64,000 bases of DNA from Asterella californica (Eukaryota; Streptophyta; Marchantiopsida; Marchantiales; Aytoniaceae), in assembly GCA_036924285.1 (NCBI GenBank), contig JAYKYS010000005.1:26386001-26450000 (forward strand), read 5' to 3'. Of the stretch, positions 1 through 19,913 are shown in pieces (within the stretch, counting starts at the first letter, position 1; each line of letters begins with the position of its first letter). The notes below the pieces were generated by a model, which saw nothing but the letters and a program-made list of their open reading frames with translations, was not told the DNA's origin and ran no database searches. The position numbers were made by a program, and so were the translations under genes.

Positions 1-224
1 CAAAAGCAACAGGAGAATTCGGAACGCACTAACATGAGATACTAGCCCAGCGAGAAATATCTGGATGGTGACAGAGTCCTTTCGGTAAAGGTTTGCCGTA
101 AACAATCGGCAAAGTCTCGGGAGAAACACGTCTTGTCAGCGAAGCGCACTATGGGTATATTTTCTATTGCACCTCTCTAGCTTAGAGTGAGAGGACAACT
201 TCGTCCAGACAGAAAGTAAATCAC

Positions 225-7724
<7,500 letters not shown>

Positions 7725-10700
7725 TGCTACGCCGCGGCATGAACCCTGTACATGTATGAATTTCAGTCGAAAGTTGAGCTCCGGATTCCAGTACTTAGAT
7801 ACTTTTCCACTGCTGTCCTCAATTCTAATTCACTCCGGCCTATGGCAAAGAGACTCCAGAAATGCAAGTAGACAATGACGGTACAAAGATTTGCAAATCT
7901 GACAGTAGCTGCCTACTGAACGGACCTGTTGAGCGCATGAGGACGGAAAGCCTGATAAAGACCGGCACGCTGAAGCCAGCCTCACATCCATGGCCGCAGC
8001 CCTCATTTTGAAGAAGCTCTTTTCGCTTCGTGGTCTCCTTATTGTGCTACTTTTCGTTCCTTCTCTTGTTCGCTTTTTTATCCATTGGCAGGCCCGCTTT
8101 GGGCCTCTCCCCTGCGAGCCTACGCTTCCTCTTCTTGTGGTGGCTCGATGCACCAATGTTCGAGGTTATGCCGGCTCCGCTGGACGCTAAGCTCAGCCAG
8201 GGAGCTACTATACTGGATGGCTGAGCTACTATAGCTACTATTAGCTACTATACTGGACACAGATGAGCACCTGTGTTAGAGTCTAACAGAGCTCCCCTAC
8301 CTGGTTCTCCAGTGAGTCCAGATCCATCGTCAAGCACGGGCTGTAAAGGAAGTGGAGATAAGAAGACGCGGTGTTGGGGGTTAACCGGGATTACCTTGAA
8401 CTGGAGACCTTTTCTCAGTTCATAAGCGAATTATCACAATAATATTAGACATGACACTTGCAGATTTTCATGGGATTTCGGAAGTAGAATTGTCCAGGTA
8501 CAGCATAGGAATAAGATTCTCTCTCTAAGTTTCTTGAAATCACTCGCTCGGTTCATTTTATGAATTTTTTTCCTTCAATCATAAATTCATCCAAGTATGG
8601 TGTTTGGTGAGAAGGAAGGACGCTGTTACGAAAGCTTCTGAAGAGAGTGAATATGCATATGAGTGTGGAGCAAAGAGACATAAAAAGAAAACTATAAATA
8701 TAGATTTGAAATTCTTTGAAATGATTCGATGTACATGATCATTTTTTGTAAAAAAAATTTCTTAAAAATTTAATAATCTTTCGTGCAAAAAGTAAACATA
8801 TCAATGTTTGCTTACTGCATGGAGAAGAGAGCAAAGTTAAATAAATGTAAGGTAAATCTAAATCTAAATGAACATAACACAACACGTGAACTCTGAGAAA
8901 AAGAAAAACCTAGAAGCGCATTGAGTTCAAACGTAATCTTTTTTTATCATAAATAAAATCTTTTGTATGAATAAAAGTAATCTTTTAATAACTTTAATTT
9001 ATGATCTAACCTTTATTAAAAAATATCTATATTCTTTCTCTTTTGAACTTGGAAGAGGGTAAAATATGCATGCATGCCACCATGAAGAGAGTGAAAAGGA
9101 TGTACTCTTACAGAAAAGAATTAGTGAGTTTTGTTTGTCTTTCGATTTCAAACTATGTGGCACTTATATTTCTCATGCGTGAAAATATATATTCACCTTC
9201 TTCCAAGTTTAGAAGAAGAAAAATATACACAAGTGTTTCAGTTCATTACCTAACTCTTCCATGTGCAAGGGTTAGATAATAAATAAATCTATTCATTAAT
9301 ATTTAAATGAGTTCAATTGGGCTGCACTTATATTCGAAAGGTTACGTCTAGATTCTTTCCATTTATGGGTTGAGTCTTCGGAGCACACATGTTTAGTTTA
9401 ATTCTATTTCTTTTCGTCTAAGTGTAAAGACGCAACAAAAAGCGGGTAAGGAAGAGCAAGCATAGTCACTTCTCTGTTTTAGGATGTACAAAATAAATTC
9501 AATCTTCCAGAGAAATTCTTACCTTGTTCATTTCAGTTGTGCGCAGATGTTGAATATAGCAGGGTTCATTCTTGTATGGATCTCCACGTTCATTCTCACA
9601 TTCATTTTACGTTGTGCACACAACAGTTTTATCCTAATCCGCAGAATTCTCTATGACATGCTTTTCACCAAAGAAATAGGATGACTTCCTACTTAAGGTG
9701 ATATATCTAATCTTTACATACTCACCGTAGGAGTATTTTTTGCCGTTGTGGCTATATGGATGTTCTTCGGAGGAGACGAGACGAAAGATCTAATCGGTAA
9801 ATGTTCGTATTTATTGACTTCTCACTGAATACAAGTACAAAGTCATAAAATTCGAAATGGGGGCTCGAGGGTAGGAGAGGCCAATAATATCCAATCAAAG
9901 TGTCCATATGCCGGAAAAAGAAAAACAGGAAATCTGAGGGCACAATTGACTGATAGTGGGTTGCTAGGTCAGGCAGAATCAGTTCTTCTTTCAAGGCTAA
10001 ATTAATTCCTTTCTATGAGTGGTTAGTGACTATTTTATAAGTATTAAAGCTATAAAATTTAATCAGATTATCTTTACGAGAGAAATGTATTTTGCCTATA
10101 TATGTTAATAAAAGCATTCTGTAGTTGGGGGAAAGAACCTGTAACCTGTAATGCATTCCGAAACGCGCTCCAGAGAACATAAGAGCGGCTGAGTGCACAG
10201 TTACTGTAGAGAAAAATCATTTATCACAAGTTTAATTTATCCTCTAATCCTTCTCACTGGAAAGATTATGAGATAAATTAAACCACCTTGCACATTCCCC
10301 TCCATCCAAAGATGAGTGAATAAATATGCAAGGAAGAAACCCACTATGTATCATAATGAGAGTTAACACGGGGAATATTAACGTGCTCTGTTATGCCCTG
10401 AACTTCCTTACATCCTTGGCATTACAGAGCTGTTTTGCTATTGATCTAGTCGTTATTTATTTTCTTAGATTCATGGTAAACATTTTGTGACACCGTAATT
10501 CGAACTGGCTTTCTGCGAGTAAATTTTTTGAGTTCCATAGAGGGTCGGATACGCTGGCAAAATGGTATTTCTTTTTTCATATATCATGCTTTTCCGATCA
10601 GGTGATCGATAGAATGGTGCTCTTAGAAGCACAATCAAGATCTGGTGTACTGACATCACAATCCCACTGGCCAGTGGGAGCAGTGTACTGTGGTGCAAGG

Positions 10701-10908
10701 TACCGGAAGCTGTTCTGCCACCTCACTACACTATTCTCCAAGTAGAAAGCAATCGCTTGCGCAGTGAAATTACATTACACTGACGGATAATAATGGTTCA
10801 GTAGAATCACTGAAACAACCTCTTGACTATCCTGCATCATATTTCGGAAACGTAATGATTTCTATCCCAAGCATATCTAAGATCAACATTTTTGCAATAA
10901 TACGACTG
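7725..10908. other. Non-coding stretch upstream of IleRS
   Basis: No protein family recognised on either strand. The part next to 7724 must hold the IleRS promoter and 5' UTR. At about 8205-8262 there are short direct repeats of GAGCTACTATA. From about 8440 to 10400 the sequence is AT-rich with no open frame that looks coding. Confidence 0.6.
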
Positions 10909-10938
10909 CAACGGACTGCAACGGCTTGCAGTCCGTTG
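10909..10938. repeat. Perfect 13-bp hairpin with 4-nt loop
   Basis: CAACGGACTGCAA at 10909-10921 and TTGCAGTCCGTTG at 10926-10938 are exact inverted copies around the loop CGGC. No gene is nearby. Confidence 0.85.
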
Positions 10939-11756
10939 AGACGAGTCGGTTGTTGTTTGAGTCCTTACCACTAGTGGGCCACGGTTCTCATGCTGCCAGC
11001 CGTAGCTTGCACTGAATCGTGACAGGCATAAGTACTTGGAGAACAATTCCTGAGACGATAACCAGATGCCATTTATGCAGTAGGAGAAGATTCGAAGCTC
11101 GAATCTGGCCTAACCTCACCATACAGATTTTAAGTCTACATTACAGTTATAAAAGTACATTTTCTTCCCGTTAATCGGCAAGGTTTGATTGATACTCTCT
11201 GACGAACAAAACTAAATCAATGAATGTATAATTGAGACAGAAGTTATACGAGCTCTTTCATACCTGGTAACTCTTTCAGGTAGGACTTGCGGCAGTCGGA
11301 TTAAACAAGCACCCTACGCTTTAGAGGAAAGTTCTTAACTGGTTCGACAGTGGCCACAAAATCTTTGACCTCACAAAGAAATCATTTCTTAGTTCAGCGA
11401 AACATCGCAACAGCTGCTGCTGAGATGCTCCCTCCTACCTCTAGACTGTTCTTTAAGTAAAATCATTATCTCTCGGCCTTGTCTGCACTGGACCTCCCGA
11501 TAGATCAAATGCTTAATATGGTCCTTTTATTCGACCCTTCCCATCAGTCAATCCAACGAGTGCAGACTGGATGGTACAAGGCCCTTGGTCGTCACATTAG
11601 GCATCGGGTGCCTTCACCAGCCACCGTCTCTGCTGATGGACAAACCGAACTCCTTGACAACTTGAATAGTTAAAAATGGAGTCAACTGTGACGAGCGGGC
11701 TACAGAAAACTGCTCCTGTGTTCGTATCTGAACTGTACTAAATCCTTGTGCTTCTA
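10939..11756. other. Non-coding stretch downstream of expansin
   Basis: No coding feature recognised. The part adjacent to 11757 is presumably the expansin 3' UTR and terminator region. Confidence 0.5.
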
Positions 11757-13251
11757 CTAGTAGAAATTGCTGGCAGCTTCCCAGGTCTGGCCGTTTCTCC
11801 AGTAGGTGCTGCACACGTCCTTGAAGATCAGAGTTTGACCAGTACCAAGGGTCGCTTTGAACGATAGCTTCTGGCCGATAAGCTTGTTGTGATTCTCCCA
11901 GTTCGCTCCCCAGTTCTGCGTCATCCTGTACCAGCCACTGTAGGTGTTCTTGATGTAGAGGGCAACAATGTTTCCGTAGCCCCCAACGTTGTGCACAAGG
12001 ACGAGGTTGAAGTAAGGGTTTCCGTTGATCGAGAACCGGACTCCGCCAGTTCTGTAGCATTTCACCCTGTGAACGCCAGACATCAGACCACGTACACACT
12101 CCTCGTTACTTACTGTTCTGCAGAAGATGTCCTTAGACGAACTCCGTTCATTTTGTGGACACTATACCTCCAACCATGTACACTGTTCGTTAATTACTGT
12201 TCTGCAGAACCTGTACTTAGACTAACAATCACTAACTCCATTAGTTTCAGGAAATTCGATCTACGTCGTTTGCTCGTGTATCCTTACCTCTTGTATTGGA
12301 TGGGGATGATGCCGGCTACTGCCTGTGAGAGCTTAGTGAACATGGGGTAAGACAGATCGAAGTGGACTCTAGGAGGGTTGCACCATCCTCCGTTGTTCGA
12401 CGGCTTGCTCCAGTTGGGAGGGCAAGAGTTGGTCGCAGTAACGGTGACGGAACCGCCGTTAGCGTAGCACCATCTGGGCCTAAGGGACAGATCACACTTG
12501 ATCTGGAAGCAAGCTCCGCAAGTGAGCCCCTCGTTGAACAGTGTGTAGCTCAGGGCTGTGGTTTTTACACCGTACCCTCTCGCGTACATATTGCCGTAAC
12601 CACAAGCACCACCTGAAACACATTCAGACACAGGAGGAGCTTATATCAGGGTACAAGGAACGTACGTGCACTCGGTGTGAGGCTTGGGACATCCATCTTC
12701 GAGTGTTCTTGATTACAAAACCGGCATTCGTTTTCTATCGTCTTTAATTTGCTGTCCTGTCGATAATGGAGAACAAATATAGCTATTTACGCGCTTCATG
12801 CGTGCCGATGATGATGCACCGGTTGATCGTAAATGTGATCGGAGGACGCACGCTATCAAGTTCTTCTCGTAAAGTCTCTGTCACTAGCCATTTGCCATTT
12901 CAAACCACTCACTGAGAGCAATTCTTGGGGCACACTATCAAGGATTGAAGTACCTCTGGAAAACGTGCATACTGGGGAATTCGAATGAATGTGGATGCTC
13001 ACCCATATCCAACCCTTGCATATGCATGCCACACTTCTTTTCGGTCAAACATGGAAGCAGAGCGATGAACTGGTAATCATACCTTGAGTACCACTAGCGT
13101 CTGCTCCTCCATAGAAAGTGGCATGTGCTTTGGTCCAACTGAAGACTGCATAAGGTCCCTCACCAGCAAAGGCGGATCCGGCCCCGAAGCAGAGCAGAAC
13201 AAACATGTACACCACGGAATTCAACATGACTCTACTACGAGATCTCATCAT
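11757..13251 (-). CDS. EXPA: Alpha-expansin
   Basis: Wall-loosening protein that disrupts cellulose-matrix contacts during acid growth; secreted to the apoplast. Exons 13251-13083, 12612-12288 and 12066-11757 join in phase to give 267 residues. Signal peptide about 1-29, with a basic start MMRSRSR and a hydrophobic core; a second possible start is 13225-13227 (MLNSVV). Domain 1 (GH45-like barrel) carries GGACGYGN from residue 57 and HFD at 140-142. The alpha-expansin insertion before HFD is present (GGWCNPP). Domain 2 is the CBM63-like C-terminal domain, ending in WRNGQTWE and NFY. Both introns sit where plant EXPA genes have introns A and B: before GGACGYGN and within YKR-VKC. Size is normal for the family and no break is seen. 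Confidence 0.95.
12089..12223. repeat. Imperfect direct repeat in expansin intron 2
   Basis: Two ~45-bp copies, at about 12089-12134 and 12178-12223, share TACTGTTCTGCAGAA and a TTAGAC end. They lie in the 12067-12287 intron and look like a local duplication with later divergence. Confidence 0.65.
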
Positions 13252-13632
13252 TCTGCAGACACACAAAGAGAGGAGATGAGATCGTAAATACTGCGATGCG
13301 CTTGACTGTGTTCCTATCGACCAACATGATGAGAAACCAAACACCTGCTTATGCTGATCTAAATTTTCTGAGACTGGAGCACTCCTGTAGGATTCACAAG
13401 GATCTTCCAGTTGCAAGACCTTACCTCGGCGGTATAGGAATCTGTAATCCCGATCGAAATCACACCACGCAAGGTAAGCGTGGGAACGAAGGTAGTGAAA
13501 TCTTAGGATCGGAGCATGGGTGTAGAACTCTAAATCTCTCTCTCCCTCGGGAAGTAACTAAATAAGTCTAGCTTCTGAACCCTGCCAACCTGACAGAACG
13601 GGGCTGCGCTGGGCTGGGCCGGGCTCGATTGG

Positions 13633-13638
13633 TTTATA
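13633..13638 (-). promoter_or_regulatory. Possible TATA box of the expansin gene
   Basis: Read on the minus strand this is GATATAAACC, about 380 bp upstream of the chosen ATG. It implies a leader of roughly 350 nt. A second candidate, CTATATAG, lies near 13699. Position and motif only; no transcript evidence. Confidence 0.35.
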
Positions 13639-16072
13639 TCTCCCTAGCGGACATTCAGTACTTAAAGGACTGCTGTCTCAGGAGAAAGTCACACGGGACT
13701 ATATAGACCGGCATACGACTCTTGACAACTTTATTACGCATACATCTGAATCACCTCGCTTTTGTGCGCAAGAGAATGATTCATGTAGCTAGATCCGGCC
13801 TTCGTGCGTGCGTGTAGCAGTCAATCGTGACGAGAAGCTCCGGCTGCTGGGCCGTGCTTCCAGTTTCCTTTTATGATTCAACAGTCCCATCTCGAGCACA
13901 GTGAGCAGAAAACTGCTGCTGAGTAAGCGCGACGAGCTTGGCCATGCCAGCCCGCGGGGCTAGCTAGTATAGTGACCTCGGCTCTCAACTCCACCTCCTA
14001 CAACTAAATTACCTTTGTCAATTAATGCCCACCTCTGGGATGGTCCCGTTTTCTAAATACTATACCACTTCTCTTCTTTCCCTACACCTCTTGCCGAACG
14101 TTTTTCCAGGTACCTGGGAAATCAGTCCACATTCATAGGGACAATTATGCTCAATACTTCTCCGGCTCGTTGTTCGCATATACAAGTCCAGCTGTGAAAT
14201 TAGAAGAGAAGGGTTCCTACACAGTATACTCAAGGCTGTACTCCCACTGATAGAGTATTAGAGTGTACTGGACAGGATGAGTTTTGTTTATGAACATTAG
14301 TTCTGGTTATGAGGCAAGTTAGGACGACCAACAGTACAGTCCAGTTGAGAAATTGGTGCGAGAAGGATGTGTTTCTACCCCTGCGCCGATCATACATCCA
14401 CATCCAACTAGAGTTAACTACGGCTAGTAGTTGGTAATGACACCAGGACAAATTCTTGTATGGCTATATATGCAAGAATAAGTGACTCGTATAGATTTCG
14501 AACTTGCTAAATGTACGGAGGCAGATCTCACCTGTTGCGTCACGGGCTGTACGTGCAAGTGCGGAAGTGCAATATCTATCTGATCATGAGTTAAGTATTC
14601 GAGAAAGAAATCATGCATGCAGTCTCCAAGAACTAAGTCAGCGTCAGCGCCTGTTCGGATCCATGGGCAGTATCAGTTCAGAACAATGGGAACTGTTCTA
14701 CCGATACGAACGGAATGTTTACTAGACCTACTGTAAGAGCCTGTCATTCCACTGACACCTATAGACTCTGATTTAAATTCCTGACCGGCTACATACGTGT
14801 GGTGGTGAAAAGCTGAAAATATATCTAAGACTTGTTTTGGATTTTCCAAGTTCTCTTGGAAAATGGAAAATCCGTAAGTTCTGCCAAATTGTTTCTTTCC
14901 TCTCCCTCTCTCTGGTGCATTTAAATTCTTTCCAAGTGATTGGCATCACAATACTGGATCCCATGGACAAGCGTGATTCATGCAAGAGTTCATATTGCGG
15001 TATCATCGTGTACTTGCAGTACGCTTTCTTGGAGGGCCTGCCTCCCTACATAACTAGAGGGAGGAGGAGGGACGGAGACGAGTAGGCCACTCAAGGAGCT
15101 GATAATCCCTTCCTTCTCACAACACTCGTTTCGCGAGAACACGTGCTGTGCAGTTGCACAAACGGTCGGGTCGAGTCACGAGTGCTGTGTGCGCTGCGGC
15201 ATGCATCATGAGTACTAGTGATGTCCCTTCCTAAGCTTCCTTGTTGGCCTGCTGTAGCAGCGAAGTGTGAAATTTTCGGCCATGGTGAAGACCAGGAGCT
15301 GTTGCATCTGTTCGGAGTCATCTGCTGCGGTACATGCTGCTGATCATAAGACTTGAACCTTCCAAGAAAACAATAAGGAGCCACCGAGCCAGCCTGATCA
15401 TGAGTTCATAGGCACGCAGGCTGTCAAGTATCTCCACCTCTGTCTCTTGCTGCAAGTGAGTCTCCGTTAATTACGAATTAGAATTTTAAGATGAAGGAGT
15501 AGTAAATGACTCTTCCTTCATCCCTTCAGTGACAATCCTTCCTTCATCCTTCAGGTTGCCAGTCTGTAGTAAATCCATCGATCGTCCGAAGTCAAAATCT
15601 GATGTTTCCTCCTACTTCGGCTCCAGGTAGATGGTACTGTGCATCTGTGACCGTCTGACGACCTCCCTTCTGTCTGTAGACTTCCGAGCGAATCGCGCCG
15701 CCACGTTTCATGCGATATATTCTTTCAGCAATATCAGTTCTTCTTACCAAAGGAGTCACCAGATTTCGCGGAATTACCACGTGCAAGGGGAAGCTTAAAA
15801 CCAGGAAACTTGCTCATCCTTCTCGTTCAGCTCCTGAGTTGAGTGGAGGAACTTGTGGTTCCTTCACTTGATTCGAAGCACTAAATTTAGGGTTCTGTCT
15901 CTCGGAATCACCCTTTGCTTGCACCAACACGCAGTTTGCTGAGGTCGACGCACTGGCGGCCTCTAAAGGTAAGTTCGAGGATAAAGGATTTCTTGCTCTC
16001 GTCTGACTTTAGGCTGTCGTGTTAGATTCGTTGTCAACCTTTCAGTTAAACCCCGCCTCCAAGTACATAGGG
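13639..16072. other. Intergenic stretch without recognisable genes
   Basis: Short open frames exist on both strands but none has recognisable domains or plausible splice partners. Local low-complexity patches occur, such as repeated CCTTCATCC at about 15510-15555. Confidence 0.5.
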
Positions 16073-16141
16073 TCTGGGTTACCCAGAGTCCTCACTTTTC
16101 GGGAACAGATAGAGAAAAAAGTGAAATCTGGGTAACCCAGA
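16073..16141. repeat. Pair of 15-bp palindromes in inverted relation
   Basis: TCTGGGTTACCCAGA (16073-16087) and TCTGGGTAACCCAGA (16127-16141) are each palindromic around one central base and are reverse complements of each other. The flanks pair further (TCACTTTT against AAAAAAGTGA), so the 69-bp unit can fold as a large stem or as two small ones. It lies ~850 bp upstream of the transposase-like gene. Confidence 0.8.
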
Positions 16142-16994
16142 GAAAACGCGAAATAAATTTACGGCACCTGTAGTGAGTCATTTCCGGTCAGCTTAGTATC
16201 GTTTGACAGCGGTTTGGATACACTACATTCTTGGCAAAGTCAAAAACGTTTTCCGGCTACTACAAAGTCTAGGAGAGCCAAAATACTCTCAGCCAATCAT
16301 GTAAAGCGGGCAGTCAGTTTTCAAAATTTGAATTCATTTTCCATTTGGGCAGCTGCCCTGAAACAAGGGCAGTTTGTAACAAGATTGTACTGCGTCAGGG
16401 GCTGTGACTACTGACTGTCCTTTCCTCCTGGGAAACTCTGCCAGCCCCTCCTCTCCCGTGACCAAGCCAGCGAAGGTGAGGTCTTTCCTCTCCTCTCTCC
16501 CTTGAATCCTCATTGTGCACTTGCACAAAGAAGTTGCTGGCCTCCTCCTCTCTCCTGGTAACTTTTCAGATCCTAAGCTAAGTAGTGTCTTTTGTACTCG
16601 CATATAGTTTAGACATCTAGAATGTTTTATAATGTTTTATGTAATATGACTAAATTGAATACTTTGTGAGCTCTTCGCAGATTTGAGGAACTAATTTGGA
16701 GTATATTTCTGTGAGAAAGGAGGAGGTAATTTACACATTTATTTGTTCTTGAGACAGGTATTTACACCCATGAGCTGTTTTTCATGATTTCTATTGTTGT
16801 TTCATGTTTTGCTCTGCTTTATTTTTCTTCTGTCTAGGGTTTGAAGTTGGATATTTTTGTAGTTTTTTTGTTTTATTGATGCATTAGTATAATAGTATAT
16901 GAGGGACAAGATGTCATGAAGCTAGACACATAATCTATTTAGTATTTCCACGGTAATCTGAATTTGGTTTTTTTCACTTATAGTAGTTGTCTCT
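16142..16994. other. Leader region of the transposase-like gene
   Basis: No coding feature. Pyrimidine-rich sequence at about 16420-16560 and T-rich sequence to 16984 end in TTATAG just before the ATG, which resembles a 5'-UTR intron acceptor. Confidence 0.35.
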
Positions 16995-19216
16995 ATGACG
17001 GAGAGACGTTGGGGGCAGTTCAGTAGTGACGGGATCAACTATCACCGTAGGAGACGGCCGGATACCTCTCAAGTTATTCGGATACCTGAGGACATGTTGG
17101 ATTCTTATAATCGACTGCGTCATGCGTTAGGTCCTGCTGCCACACATGCTCAATGTCTAAGGTGGTTGTTGGACGGAGCGTCTGGACGTATAGAGGGTTT
17201 GGAGAGAGGACGTGTTGATCGTGTTGCGCAAGTAGAGCCTGCTGATGTCGATGACATAGAGCCAGTTGAGGATATGGTTGTAGAGGATAGTCATATGATG
17301 ATTCCAGACAGTCAGCACCACTTCGGACCTTGTGATGATCCGGTGCATGGGTTGGAGGAGGATGAGCTTGTTGAGATCGAGATTGCACCTCGAGAACACA
17401 AGGACGCTCAGTACGGTTTATGGGGTCGAGCAAAGATTATAGAATTCTGTGAGGTCTTCCGTCCGAAGTGTCCTCGTCAAGGATGTCTTCTTTATTGTCT
17501 AGCTCCAGCTATCACCGCTTACCTCCAGTGTTGGCAGCTGAAGTTCACTTGTGACAACGGACATCAGACGATTTTTGTGTCGGGAGAGATGGAGTATGAT
17601 CGAGGGTCACTTGATATTATTGGGCAAATGTACCATGCCGCTCTTTGTGCTGGACTCAGCTATACATCAGTTGCAAGCATGTTGGAGGCAATGGGTTTGA
17701 GCGTGCCTAGTGAGTCTCATTGGTATGACTTTCAAAGCGGCATTGGACGTGCTATTGGTTGGTGTATTGCTGTAGAGGAGTTATGGGCAGCAAAAAAAGA
17801 GACAATGCATGCGTCTCTGCTATCATCCACAGGTAAGATGGATGTTTGTAGTGACATGTATCTATTCTATGTATATTTTTATTGTATATCTAACCTTCAT
17901 GAGTATATGAACTGCAGAGCCGCTAGTCCTGTATGTAGATTGTCGATGGGATTCATCTCGAAATGGGTATCATGGGACCGTACCCTTTATCAATGCTGCA
18001 GACAATAGTGTGATTGAGATGGTCACCATGACGAGGGTTGAAGCCACTAGTTCTTGGAAGATCGAAACTGCTGCGGTGGAGAAGGGCATAGCTCTACTTT
18101 TGGACAAGGGCATCCTCATCTCAGAGATCATCCATGATGATAACCGGAATGTGGACACGATTATTGACATGTACGTAAGACAAAATCCATTTGTTGATCA
18201 AAAAAGTCATGAATTTGTATCTTGAACTCTTTGGTGGTTCACACACTTACTTGCAAAGATGTGATGTAGGCATGGTATCTGCAATCAAAAGGATTTGTGG
18301 CACAAGACTAAGAATATCGTGCAAAAATTCAAGGACGATCTACAAGATGCGAAGATGTCCTCTTCGGATCAAAGTATTGAAGAGGCTCGTAGTAGGACAG
18401 AGCTTTCGGTATTTTCAGTACCAATGTTGAAGGTTTTTTGTCGAGCAAAAGGTCTACCCCTTGCTGGAAGTAAAGCGGTACTAGTGAACCGTGTCGCTGA
18501 GGAGTTGGGACTTTCAGCCGAAGATTATTGGGAACCTGAACGCACACGTGGATTGAAGTACCCGGAGTTGGCTGCAAATGACATTGCCTACAAGTTGAAG
18601 TCATGGATCTATACATGTGCTCGTGCCGCACGTGACAGGTATCATTGATCATTGAACTCTCCTATTGTTTCTATATAACTCGTACAATTATAGTGTCCGT
18701 CCTTATATAATTTTTATGTGTTTCAGAGGTGATGAGCATCCGCATATTATGGTATTTGATATCTTGACCGCGGCATCACATTGGGCGGGGGATCACTCCG
18801 ACTGTCGTATTCTCCCTGGTGATCGAGAATGTGTGTCTAGAGCTAACGGAGAGGGGGCTCGGTTCCCACTTGGAGGTCGTACACATCTTGCGATGTCGGC
18901 ATTTCTCGAGAAGCATTTCACGTGGTTGAAGATGCGTTATTACACAAAAGCTCGGGAGAACTTCATGAGCGAGACATTTCATTCGGTGATCAATAAGTTT
19001 GCGACGAAGAGGATTCATTGGGACCAGTCACACTTGGCTCGGCTTGCGTGTGCTGCCTTAGATTGGAACGAGAATATTCGTAGAGAGATGATTATGAGAA
19101 GAAAACGCCGGCAGAACGATACCACAGTTCGACGACGACCTGCCTTCAATCGAGTTCTTGTACGTCGTACATCTGAATGGAAAGATGAGCTCCGAAAAAA
19201 AATATTTGGACACTAA
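16995..19216 (+). CDS. DDE-transposase-like protein with a SAP domain
   Basis: Exons 16995-17832, 17918-18170, 18270-18638 and 18727-19216 join in phase to 649 residues with no internal stop. Residues 159-190 hold a zinc-ribbon-like C-x4-C...C-x3-H. Around 287-291 is VDCRWDSSRNG, then IIHDDNR (D353/D354), then KDLWHKTKNI (370-379). The end has ETFHSVINKF (E569) and LACAALDWNENIRR. The order Asp-rich strand, HDD/TDRH-like, D-x-WH-x-x-K, and FHS...KR near the end matches a family of uncharacterised DDE-transposase-like proteins that I remember as common in invertebrate and fish genomes. A SAP DNA-binding motif (about 410-444: LKVFCRAKGLPLAGSK...) sits between the second and last blocks. It is either an autonomous DNA transposon or a domesticated copy; terminal inverted repeats were not found. 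The function is inferred. Confidence 0.7.
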
Positions 19217-19720
19217 TCAAGCTCATTGGTCAGTACTACCAAACTATTTTCATTTATTTCATATTTCAGCAGGAATGATAGTACTTATATTATTTTAGTT
19301 TATAAATATTTATTTAGATTTTCACTATGCTATGCTCAAAACTAATCAAGGTCATATAAATATTGTTGCAGGAATGCAGTACACTATGGGTCGAATTTAT
19401 AGCTATCTAGTCAATCATCAATATACAGAGTTATCAATAGCTTCTTCTGCACTCAACCCCTTCATTTTTGATAAACTATTTTCATCTTTTGAGACTGTAA
19501 TTTTTGCACTAGTCAATATTATCGCGGATTATCTCACCTTTCGGAGGTTGGAAGCTTGGAGCATTTGTTTTATGAATCAGATGTGATTTCAGGTTATATG
19601 CTCAGTTTTATGTAGAGCTATAACTCAAGTTTTTTTGTATTCTCTGTTACTGTCTTTCGAGGTTGTGAGACTCTTTGATTTTGTTAGAGTAGTAGTTTCT
19701 TGGCACCTTAGAGATAACAG
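19217..19720. other. 3' flank of the transposase-like gene
   Basis: AT-rich and without a convincing gene. If the neighbour is a transposon, its right end could be in here, but I could not pair it with a left end. Confidence 0.4.
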
Positions 19721-19806
19721 AGAAGACCACTGGGAGTTGAACCCACATAGCCCCCGACTGGGGTGGTCTTTCGCAGGAGCTAAGAAGCTCCTGGACCGGC
19801 TAACCC
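19721..19806 (-). mobile_element. tRNA-like (SINE-head-like) sequence
   Basis: On the minus strand an A-box-like TTAGCCGGTCC (19793-19803) is followed by a B box GGTTCAACTCC (19733-19743). The B box sits in a T-arm-like hairpin, TGGG-TTCAACT-CCCA. Between them CAGGAGCT/AGCTCCTG (19774-19781, 19786-19793) forms a perfect 8-bp stem, and AGACCAC/GTGGTCT brackets the T arm. The fold is too irregular for a working tRNA, so a tRNA-derived SINE head is likelier. Confidence 0.5.
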
Positions 19807-19913
19807 GGGTGCAAAAATGAATGCCTAACGTCCAAACCATCCACCATAAAACGAATGATAAATAAACCACTAATCCAGAAGCTAAGCCAGAAATTCGCAA
19901 TCCTGTGAAAAGA

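Noticed and set aside
7990..8190. 66-aa hydrophobic open frame on the plus strand beside the IleRS start
   Set aside because: No family match and no splice partner; it lies in the presumed IleRS promoter.
10471..10698. 75-aa minus-strand frame with PTGQWDCD-like text in another frame
   Set aside because: No recognisable family and no supporting exons.
13252..13416. N-terminal extension of the expansin open frame up to 13416
   Set aside because: It lacks expansin similarity and would bury the signal peptide; it is most likely 5' UTR.
15091..15384. 97-aa minus-strand open frame
   Set aside because: Ser/His-rich with no domain and no splice partner; compatible with chance.
19332..19586. 84-aa open frame downstream of the transposase gene
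   Set aside because: AT-rich composition with no motif; more likely the 3' flank.
19721..19806. Functional tRNA gene
   Set aside because: The B box and T arm are good, but the anticodon-arm analogue has an 8-bp stem and no proper acceptor stem closes the whole unit.
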